NCBI GenBank assembly: GCA_023475455.1
Contig: JAMCVR010000016.1
Location: forward strand, 10,166-24,513
Direction of reading: 5' to 3'
DNA length: 14,348 nucleotides
Source of the DNA: Thermoplasmatota archaeon
GTDB lineage: Bacteria; Pseudomonadota; Gammaproteobacteria; Burkholderiales; Thiobacillaceae
How positions within the stretch are numbered: position 1 is the stretch's first letter; each line of letters opens with the position of its first letter. The position numbers and the translations under genes are program-made. A model generated the notes under the pieces. That model did no database searches and had not been told where the DNA came from. It saw nothing but the letters and a program-made list of their open reading frames with translations. Of the stretch, positions 8,843 through 14,348 are shown in pieces.

Positions 8843-9493
8843 TTACTTCGTGGGCTTCTTGCCACCGCGTTCGGCGCGTGCCTTGGCGATCAACTGGTCG
8901 AGCACTTCGAACAGGCGCGCCTCGCTGCCGGTCATCGACACCGAGGTGGCGTATTTGCCGTCGACGACGAAGGCCGGCACGCCGGTGATCGCGTAGGTGG
9001 TGGCCAGTCGCGCGCCCTGCGTGGCCTTGGACTGGACGGAGAAGGAGTTGTAGATGCCTTCGAATTTCTTGCGGTCCACCTTGTGCCTGGCGACCCAGTT
9101 CCCCAGCACGGCCGGGTCGTTGAGGTTGAGGTTTTCCAGGTGATAAGCGTCGAATACCTTGTGATGCAGGCTGCCGAGCAGGCCCATCTGCTCCAGCGTG
9201 TAGTAGAGCTTGGCGCCGGGCAGCCAGTCGTCGCGGAACACTGCCGGCACGCGGCGAACCTGGGCGTCCTTGGGCAGGGTTTTCAGCCAGGAATTGAGCG
9301 CGGGTTCGAGCTGAAAGCAGTGCGGGCAGCGATACCAGAAGAACTCCAGCACTTCGACCTTGCTGCCGGTGGCGACCGGCTGCGGATTCTTCAGGCGGGT
9401 GTAGTCGTGTCCCTCGAAGGCCTCGGGGCCGGCGGCCAGGGCGGACAGGGAAAATACGGCGGCGGCAAAAAGAGCCAAAGCGCGGGTGAACAT
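8843..9493 (-). CDS. dsbA: Thiol:disulfide interchange protein DsbA
   Basis: A periplasmic dithiol oxidase that introduces disulfide bonds into exported proteins and is normally reoxidised by DsbB. The 216 residues begin with a signal peptide (FTRALALFAAAVFSLSALAA), cleaved near residue 20. The thioredoxin-fold active site is C56-P-H-C59 in WYRCPHCFQLEP, followed by the helical insert and a cis-proline at V172-P173 (ITGVPAFVV). The start is ATG 9493, with AGGAGA about 8 nt upstream; the preceding in-frame TTG is less likely. The A of this ATG is the last base of the upstream SPOR gene's TGA, so the two genes are translationally coupled. The C-terminus is lysine-rich (RGGKKPTK). Orthology to DsbA rather than DsbC/G is supported by CPHC and the length. 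Confidence 0.95.
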   Translation of the reverse strand: MFTRALALFAAAVFSLSALAAGPEAFEGHDYTRLKNPQPVATGSKVEVLEFFWYRCPHCFQLEPALNSWLKTLPKDAQVRRVPAVFRDDWLPGAKLYYTLEQMGLLGSLHHKVFDAYHLENLNLNDPAVLGNWVARHKVDRKKFEGIYNSFSVQSKATQGARLATTYAITGVPAFVVDGKYATSVSMTGSEARLFEVLDQLIAKARAERGGKKPTK

Positions 9494-10029
9494 CAAGGCG
9501 TCTCCTGTGGGGTGGGAATTTCTTTGACCAGCGTAGCGGGAATATTGTTCTGCGCCAGCAGGCTGCGGGTGCGATTCACGTCATCCATGGCGCTGAAGGG
9601 GCCGACGCGCACGCGATGGAACACGCCCTTGTCGGCCACCTCGCCGGTCTGAATGACCGCCTCGACGCCCAGCAAGGCCAGCTGCGCCTTCAGGTTGTCG
9701 GCGTCGTTCGGATTCTGGAATGCGCCTGCCTGCAGGTAATAGCGCGGCGTGGGCGCGGCGGGCGCTGTGGACGGCGGCAGTTCGCTCGCGGCGTCGCCCG
9801 GCAGCACTTTGTAGAAGTCGAAGCTGGGCGCAGCTTCCGGGGGAGCCGTGGCGGGCGTCTTCTGGCTGGGCGCCGAGGCCGGCGTGGCGGACTTGAACGG
9901 ATTGCTGCCGGTGACCCACAGCGCCACGCCCACGGCGAGGATCGCGCCGACGGTGAGACCGATCAGCACGCCGGTGAAAACGGAACTGCCGCCCGAGCGG
10001 CCGGTATTGCGGGAAGCGGGTTTTGCCAT
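9493..10029 (-). CDS. SPOR-domain membrane protein (FtsN-like)
   Basis: A 178-residue bitopic inner-membrane protein. A short basic cytoplasmic N-terminus (MAKPASRNTGRSGG) precedes one transmembrane helix (about 16-41, VFTGVLIGLTVGAILAVGVA), an Ala/Pro-rich periplasmic linker (about 45-95) and a C-terminal SPOR domain (about 96-170, YYLQAGAFQNPNDADNLKAQ then HRVRVGPFSAMDD). SPOR domains bind septal peptidoglycan lacking stem peptides, so a role at the division site is likely. The architecture matches FtsN-type proteins, but orthology is not proved. ATG 10029 is 2 bp after the argS stop, and the gene overlaps dsbA by one base. The argS-SPOR-dsbA order looks like a fixed operon. Confidence 0.92.
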   Translation of the reverse strand: MAKPASRNTGRSGGSSVFTGVLIGLTVGAILAVGVALWVTGSNPFKSATPASAPSQKTPATAPPEAAPSFDFYKVLPGDAASELPPSTAPAAPTPRYYLQAGAFQNPNDADNLKAQLALLGVEAVIQTGEVADKGVFHRVRVGPFSAMDDVNRTRSLLAQNNIPATLVKEIPTPQETP

Positions 10030-10031
10030 GG

Positions 10032-11705
10032 CTACATTTTCTCCGGGGCGGACACGCCGAGCAAGGCCAGCCCGTTGACGATCGCAATGCGGGTGGCGTC
10101 GGCCAGCGCCAGGCGGGCGAGTTTCGTCGCCGCCTCCTCGACCAGGAATTTTTCGGCGTTGTACCAGGCGTGGAAATCGCCCGCCAGCATCTGCAGGTAA
10201 TGCACCAGCAGGTGCGGCGCCAGTTCGCGCGCCGCGGTGGCGACGGTTTCCGGATATTCGGCCAGGCGCTGCATGAGATCGAGTTCGTGCGGCGCGGTCA
10301 GCGGCGCGAGGTCGGCGCCGTCGAGCGCGTCGGCCATGCCGCCCCATTCCTCGAACACCCGGCAGATCCGCGCGTGCGCGTACTGCACGTAGTACACCGG
10401 ATTGTCGGTGTTCCTGGCGAGCGCGAGGTCGACGTCGAAGATGTATTCGGTGTCGGCCTTGCGGGAGAGCAGGAAGAAGCGCACCGCGTCCTTGCTGGTC
10501 CACTCGATGAGGTCGCGCAGGGTGACGTAGCTGCCGGCGCGCTTGGAGATCTTCACCTCCTCGCCGCCGCGCATGACCCTGACCATCGTGTGCAGCAGGT
10601 AGTCGGGATAGCCCTCGGGGATGCCTACGTTGGCGGCCTGCAGGCCGGCGCGCACGCGGGCGATGGTGCCGTGGTGGTCGGTGCCCTGGATGTTGATCGC
10701 GCGCTCGTAGCCGCGCTCCCACTTGGCGATGTGGTAGGCGACGTCGGGCACGAAATAGGTGTAGGTGCCGTCGGATTTCTTCATCACGCGGTCCTTGTCG
10801 TCGCCGTAGTCGGTGGTCCTGAGCCACAGCGCGCCGTCCTGCTCGTAGGTCTTGCCGGCGTCGATCAGCCTCTGCACCGTCGCTTCGACGCGCCCGCTGG
10901 TGTAGAGGCTCGACTCCAGGTAGTAGTGGTCGAAGCGCACCGCGAAGGCCTTGAGGTCGAGGTCCTGCTCGTGGCGCAGATAGGCGATGGCGAACTGGCG
11001 GATCGAATCGAGATCGTTCACGTCGCCCGACGCGGTGAATTCGCGGTCGTCCGATTTCACCGTTTTCTTCGCCAGGAAATCGGCCGCGATGTCGGCAATG
11101 TAGTCGCCATTGTAGGCGGTTTCCGGCCACTCGGCATCGCCCGGCTTGATGCCCTTGGCGCGCGCCCGCACGCTGTTGGCGAGCGTCTGGATCTGCACTC
11201 CGGCGTCGTTGTAGTAGAACTCGCGAGTCACATCCCAGCCCTGCGCCGCATACAGATTGCAGATGGCGTCGCCGAGCGCCGCCTGGCGGCCGTGGCCGAC
11301 GTGCAGCGGGCCGGTGGGATTGGCGGAGACGAACTCGACCAGCACCTTGCGGCCTTTGCCGGCGTCGCCGCGGCCGAACTGCGCGCCTTCGGCACGCACG
11401 CGCCGCACGATGCCGTGCCAGGCGGCGGGCGTGAGGTGGAAATTGATGAAGCCGGCGCCGGCGATGTCCGCCTTGGCGATCAGCGGCGACGCCGGCAGTT
11501 CGGTCAGGATCCGCTGCGCCAGTTCGCGCGGATTCTTCTTCAGCGGACGCGCCAGCTGCATCGCGGCGTTGCTGGAAAAGTCGCCGTGGGCGGGGTTTTT
11601 CGGGCGTTCGATTTCGAGGCTGACCGGAGCGTCGGGCGCCACGGTTTCGAGGGCGATGCCAACCAGCAGGGCGAGCTTTTCTTTGAGAGGATGGGTGTTG
11701 GACAT
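10032..11705 (-). CDS. argS: Arginyl-tRNA synthetase
   Basis: A class I aminoacyl-tRNA synthetase that charges tRNA-Arg with arginine. The protein has 557 residues, close to the bacterial norm of 550-600. An N-terminal additional domain (1-110) includes [14 protein letters not shown]. The HIGH-type motif appears as [12 protein letters not shown] (129-140), and the KMSKS loop is in the degenerate form KISKR (385-389). The C-terminal DALR-type anticodon-binding region runs from about 440. YNDAG and GTDHHG are also typical. The ATG at 11705 has no clear Shine-Dalgarno but sits just after a small hairpin in the leader. The stop TAG is 2 bp before the SPOR gene start, and a promoter candidate overlaps the priA stop upstream. 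Confidence 0.97.
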   Translation of the reverse strand: MSNTHPLKEKLALLVGIALETVAPDAPVSLEIERPKNPAHGDFSSNAAMQLARPLKKNPRELAQRILTELPASPLIAKADIAGAGFINFHLTPAAWHGIVRRVRAEGAQFGRGDAGKGRKVLVEFVSANPTGPLHVGHGRQAALGDAICNLYAAQGWDVTREFYYNDAGVQIQTLANSVRARAKGIKPGDAEWPETAYNGDYIADIAADFLAKKTVKSDDREFTASGDVNDLDSIRQFAIAYLRHEQDLDLKAFAVRFDHYYLESSLYTSGRVEATVQRLIDAGKTYEQDGALWLRTTDYGDDKDRVMKKSDGTYTYFVPDVAYHIAKWERGYERAINIQGTDHHGTIARVRAGLQAANVGIPEGYPDYLLHTMVRVMRGGEEVKISKRAGSYVTLRDLIEWTSKDAVRFFLLSRKADTEYIFDVDLALARNTDNPVYYVQYAHARICRVFEEWGGMADALDGADLAPLTAPHELDLMQRLAEYPETVATAARELAPHLLVHYLQMLAGDFHAWYNAEKFLVEEAATKLARLALADATRIAIVNGLALLGVSAPEKM

Positions 11706-11714
11706 GGTTACAGA

Positions 11715-11740
11715 GAGGATGGGACGCTGCGCACATCCTC
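11715..11740 (-). promoter_or_regulatory. Small hairpin in the argS leader
   Basis: GAGGATG (11715-11721) and CATCCTC (11734-11740) are complementary around a 12-nt loop, ending about 9 nt before the argS ATG. It could influence initiation, but a 7-bp stem in GC-rich DNA is only weak evidence. Confidence 0.35.
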
Positions 11741-11763
11741 AGTGTTCGAATGGGGTGTCCGCG

Positions 11764-11791
11764 ATTATAAGCGCCGTGGGCAAGGCCTCAA
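11764..11791 (-). promoter_or_regulatory. Sigma-70-type promoter candidate for the argS operon
   Basis: On the minus strand a perfect TATAAT (11764-11769) lies 16 bp downstream of TTGAGG (11786-11791), which matches four of six bases of the -35 consensus. It overlaps the priA stop codon and points at argS, with transcription expected to start near 11755. This implies that argS, the SPOR gene, dsbA and the SDR can be expressed independently of priA. Confidence 0.6.
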
Positions 11792-13971
11792 AACACCAGC
11801 GGGTCCACATCCAGCGACCAGCGCGCCACGCGCGGCTTGATGGTGTCGAGCTGCGGCCGCCAGTCGCGCACGAAGGCCTGCAGGGCCTGGCGCTGCGCCG
11901 ACTGGATCAGGAGCTGCGCCCGCTCCAGATTGGCGACGCGCGCCATCGGCGCCGGGGTGGCGCCGAACACGCTGACCTGCGGATGGTCGGGCGCGAGCGC
12001 CGTGGCGCGTTGCAGAAAGGCCAGCGCCGCGTCCATCGTCGTCGCTTCGGCGCGCAGCAGCACCTGCCGGGTGAACGGCGGCAGATCGAGCCGGCGGCGT
12101 TCGGCCAGCAGCTCGCGCGCGTAGCCGGGGTAGTCGTGGCGCTGCAGATAGCGGAACAGCGGATGGTCGGGGAAGGCGGTCTGGATCAGCACGCGGCCGG
12201 GCTTGTCGGCGCGCCCGGCGCGTCCCGCCACCTGCATCAGCTGGGCGAATAAACGTTCGGTGGCGCGAAAGTCGGGGCTGTAGAGCGCGCCGTCGGTGTC
12301 GAGGATCAGCGCCAGCGTCATGTTGGGAAAATCGTGGCCCTTGGCCAGCATCTGGGTGCCGACCAGGATGTCGACTTCGCCGCCGTGCACCGCCTCGCCG
12401 AGTTCGGCCCAGGCGCGCGGGCGCATGGTGTCGCGGTCGATGCGGCGGATGCGCGCGGCGGGCAAGAGGGCGGCGAGCGTTTCCTCCAGCCGCTGCGTGC
12501 CCTGGCCGAGCGCCTTGAGGTCGGGGTTGCCGCAGTTCGGGCATTCGGGCGGGATGCGCGTCTCGAATCCGCAGTGGTGGCATTTCAGCCGGTGCGACGT
12601 TCTGTGCAGCACCAGCCGCGCCGAACAGCGCGGGCAGGGCGACACCCAGGCGCAGCTCGGGCAATACAGTGCCGGCGCGTAGCCGCGCCGGTTCAAGAAC
12701 ACCAGGCTCTGCTCGCCGCGCGTCAGGGTTTCGGTGAGCGCCGTGAGCGCGGGGCGGGTGAGGCCGTTATCCAGCGGGATGTGTTTCAGGTCGACCAGTT
12801 CGATCGCCGGCAGCCGGGCCTGGCTGATTGCGCGCTGCTGCAGTTCGATCAGCCGGTAGCGGCCGTTCAGGGCCTGGGCATAGCTTTCCAGCGAGGGCGT
12901 GGCGGAGCCGAGCACCACCGGAACATGGGATTGTTTGCCGCGCGCGATGGCGACGTCGCGCGCCGAATAGCGCAGGCCGTCCTGCTGCTTGAACGAGGCG
13001 TCGTGCTCTTCGTCCACCACGATCAGCCCCAGCCGCGGCAGTGGCGCGAACACCGAGAGCCGGGTGCCGAGCAGCACGTCGCAGTCGGGCGCGGCGAGCC
13101 AGTTTTCGGTGCGTTCCTTTTCGCCGAGGCCGCTGTGCAGGGTGGCGAGGCGGCGCCCGGGGAAGCGGCGGCGGAAATGCCGTTCCAGGTGCGGGGTCAG
13201 CGCAATTTCAGGGATCAGCACCAGCGCCTGTTTGCCGCGTGCCAGCACCGCGTCGATCAGGCTCAGGTACAACTCGGTCTTGCCGCTGCCGGTGACGCCG
13301 TGGATCAGGTGCACGCCGAACTGCGCGAGCGCGGGCAGCAGGGTGTCGAGGGCGGCCTGCTGCTCGGCGGTCGCGGGCGGGGTGTCTGCCGTTGCATCGC
13401 TTGCCGGGGCCGACGCCGGGGGGGCGTCGCCGCGCTCGGGCGGCAGGCGTGCCCACGCAGCCCAGCCCGCCGCCACCAGCGCGGCGGCGTGGCGGCTTTG
13501 TTTTTGCGCGCGCAGGTTGTCGCGTGCCTGCGGCGCCGCCCGCAAGGCGTCGAGCAGGGTCCGCTGTGCCTTGGCGCGCGCCGGCGGTTCCGCCGCCCGT
13601 CCGGCCTCGGTCAGCACCAGCCAGGGCGTCTCCGCGACAAACGGCGTGGCGTTTTTCAGGCGCGGCGGCAGCGCAGCGAGCAGGATCGCGCCCAGCGGGT
13701 AGTGGTAATAGTCGGCGCAGAACTGCGCCAGGCGGAGAATGTCGGGAGACAGGGCGGGGCGGTCGTCCAGCACGCGGATCACGTCGCGCAGCTTGTCGGG
13801 CTGGAGGGCGCTGTCGGTGCGCGGGTTCAGCGCGACCCCGACTTGGCGGGCGCGGCCGAAGGGGACCTCGACCAGGCTGCCCGGCCGCACGGGTCCCAGG
13901 CCATCCGGCAGGCGGTAGTCGAACGCCCGGTGAAGCGGCGTATCCAGCGCAACCTGAAGGACGGGTGGCAT
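11788..13971 (-). CDS. priA: Primosomal protein N' (PriA replication-restart helicase)
   Basis: PriA binds abandoned forks and loads the replisome. The 727 residues match E. coli PriA in size (about 730). The N-terminal DNA-binding part (1-100) is followed by a variable linker rich in Ala/Pro (about 180-200). Walker A is GVTGSGKTE (225-233), Walker B DEEH (320-323), and helicase motif III is GSATPS. Eight cysteines form the zinc-binding insert: C437, C440, C446, C449, C464, C467, C477 and C480, in CPSC, CPRC, CHHC and CPNC. The helicase C-terminal motifs include GTQMLAKGHDFPN and QVAGRAGRA. ATG 13971 has no Shine-Dalgarno; the homology begins there (MPPVLQVALDTPL), so the start is accepted. 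Its first eight codons are repeated at 14223-14246 by duplication 4. Confidence 0.97.
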   Translation of the reverse strand: MPPVLQVALDTPLHRAFDYRLPDGLGPVRPGSLVEVPFGRARQVGVALNPRTDSALQPDKLRDVIRVLDDRPALSPDILRLAQFCADYYHYPLGAILLAALPPRLKNATPFVAETPWLVLTEAGRAAEPPARAKAQRTLLDALRAAPQARDNLRAQKQSRHAAALVAAGWAAWARLPPERGDAPPASAPASDATADTPPATAEQQAALDTLLPALAQFGVHLIHGVTGSGKTELYLSLIDAVLARGKQALVLIPEIALTPHLERHFRRRFPGRRLATLHSGLGEKERTENWLAAPDCDVLLGTRLSVFAPLPRLGLIVVDEEHDASFKQQDGLRYSARDVAIARGKQSHVPVVLGSATPSLESYAQALNGRYRLIELQQRAISQARLPAIELVDLKHIPLDNGLTRPALTALTETLTRGEQSLVFLNRRGYAPALYCPSCAWVSPCPRCSARLVLHRTSHRLKCHHCGFETRIPPECPNCGNPDLKALGQGTQRLEETLAALLPAARIRRIDRDTMRPRAWAELGEAVHGGEVDILVGTQMLAKGHDFPNMTLALILDTDGALYSPDFRATERLFAQLMQVAGRAGRADKPGRVLIQTAFPDHPLFRYLQRHDYPGYARELLAERRRLDLPPFTRQVLLRAEATTMDAALAFLQRATALAPDHPQVSVFGATPAPMARVANLERAQLLIQSAQRQALQAFVRDWRPQLDTIKPRVARWSLDVDPLVF

Positions 13972-14042
13972 GTTAGCAGTGAATCTTTGTCCGGTATCTG
14001 GGAAAGCCTGCTAAGTGGCTGTTAACCAAGTCTTAACCAGGG

Positions 14043-14065
14043 TTGTCCACGCAAGGTGTGGATAA
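14043..14065. promoter_or_regulatory. Inverted pair of DnaA-box-like sites (copy 1)
   Basis: TGTGGATAA at 14057-14065 is the exact complement of the DnaA box TTATCCACA. TTGTCCACG at 14043-14051 is a near match in opposite orientation, 5 bp away. Two TTAACCA repeats precede them at 14022-14028 and 14033-14039, one helical turn (11 bp) apart. DnaA could bind here, as a regulator of priA or as part of a replication origin. The call rests on motif matching only. Confidence 0.5.
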
Positions 14066-14131
14066 TTGTGTGAATGATTTGTGTCGACTGCCTCCCAATG
14101 CCCGTATTCAGGTGGGCAGGCTCTAAAGGCT

Positions 14132-14218
14132 AAAAAATGGGCAAGGCATAAAAATTATATTTTTCAAAAGCTTACAAACATTGCCTGGCTGTCAAGCCTT
14201 TGACACAAAAAAAGTTCC
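14132..14218. other. AT-rich non-coding segment upstream of priA
   Basis: This stretch is far richer in A and T than its surroundings, with runs such as AAAAATTATATTTTTC (14151-14166) and a run of seven A near 14207-14213. On the minus strand it has TTGACA (14190-14195) and TATAAT (14154-14159), but they are 30 bp apart, so they do not form one standard promoter. It could hold the priA promoter or act as an unwinding element beside the DnaA-like boxes. Otherwise the 13972-14221 region shows no gene. Confidence 0.45.
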
Positions 14219-14246
14219 CTTGCGCAACCTGAAGGACGGGTGGCAT
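14172..14246 (-). pseudogene. Duplicated priA start fragment
   Basis: ATG 14246 and the next seven codons (MPPVLQVA) repeat the priA N-terminus; after the duplication junction the frame runs into AT-rich non-coding DNA and stops at 14172-14174, giving 24 codons. It is not a functional gene. If the duplication is real, it would be a short leader ORF ahead of priA. Confidence 0.7.
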
Positions 14247-14317
14247 GTTAGCAGTGAATCTTTGTCCGGTATCTGGGAAAGCCTGCTAAGTGGCTGTTAA
14301 CCAAGTCTTAACCAGGG

Positions 14318-14340
14318 TTGTCCACGCAAGGTGTGGATAA
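14318..14340. promoter_or_regulatory. Inverted pair of DnaA-box-like sites (copy 2)
   Basis: The same two sites as in copy 1, shifted by 275 bp: TTGTCCACG at 14318-14326 and TGTGGATAA at 14332-14340. The duplication doubles the number of DnaA-like sites near priA. The window ends 8 bases later, so more sites may lie beyond. Confidence 0.48.
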
Positions 14341-14348
14341 TTGTGTGA

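Larger units (their letters stand above)
13947..14348. repeat. Direct tandem duplication 4 (275-bp period), second copy cut by window end
   Basis: Copy 1 starts at 13947 and copy 2 at 14222, with offset 275. All 127 visible bases of copy 2 match 13947-14073 by eye. The left edge is sharp: A at 13946 versus T at 14221, followed by GCGC in both. The right edge lies beyond the window, so the junction homology cannot be measured. The unit carries the priA start and its upstream non-coding region. Confidence 0.95.

Noticed and set aside
10023..14025. Long plus-strand frames opposite argS and priA (605 and 563 codons)
   Set aside because: They are shadows of the intact minus-strand argS and priA genes, with biased low-complexity translations and no motifs.
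14154..14195. TTGACA and TATAAT on the minus strand as one priA promoter
   Set aside because: The two hexamers are 30 bp apart, far from the 16-18 bp needed for a single sigma-70 promoter.

Overview
The window is GC-rich and reads as a chromosomal housekeeping segment of a betaproteobacterium. The protein set and order (glmU-glmS on one strand, facing argS / SPOR protein / dsbA / SDR / response regulator with priA upstream) would fit a Thiobacillus-like or related Nitrosomonadales genome. That taxonomic guess rests on remembered synteny and protein style, not on a search.

Layout. Positions 1-1438 hold a broken OmpA-family gene: a signal peptide end, calcium-binding TSP3-type repeats and an OmpA C-terminal peptidoglycan-binding domain. 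Its 3' part is present twice in tandem, and both copies carry the same frameshifts. A terminator follows, then an intact periplasmic PhnD-like substrate-binding protein with a Tat-type signal (1635-2432), another terminator, a 3'-truncated extra copy of glmU, the intact glmU (3340-4713) and glmS (4841-6670). GlmS makes glucosamine-6-phosphate and GlmU makes UDP-GlcNAc, so the pair feeds cell-wall synthesis. Minus-strand genes converge on glmS. Read in their own direction they are priA (replication restart helicase), argS (arginyl-tRNA synthetase), a SPOR-domain membrane protein, dsbA (periplasmic disulfide oxidase), a short-chain dehydrogenase and a NarL-type response regulator. From argS to the SDR the genes overlap or lie within a few bases, so they look like one transcription unit, with a promoter candidate at the priA stop codon. 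The non-coding region beyond priA carries DnaA-box-like sites next to an AT-rich stretch.

The striking feature is four separate direct tandem duplications: units of 647, 691 and 599 bp, plus a 275-bp period whose second copy runs off the window. All are identical or nearly so (one mismatch found in the first). Each of the three complete ones has a 3-bp microhomology of the form GCN at its junction. They cut across genes without regard to function and always leave one intact copy of the genes they enter (except the already broken ompA gene), producing partial copies of ompA, glmU, the response regulator, the SDR and the priA start. The most economical reading is an assembly or library artefact, such as overlapping contig ends joined without collapsing. 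A real burst of microhomology-mediated tandem duplication is the exciting alternative, and raw reads or junction PCR would decide. I found no RNA gene, CRISPR array, insertion sequence or convincing new defence or biosynthetic system.
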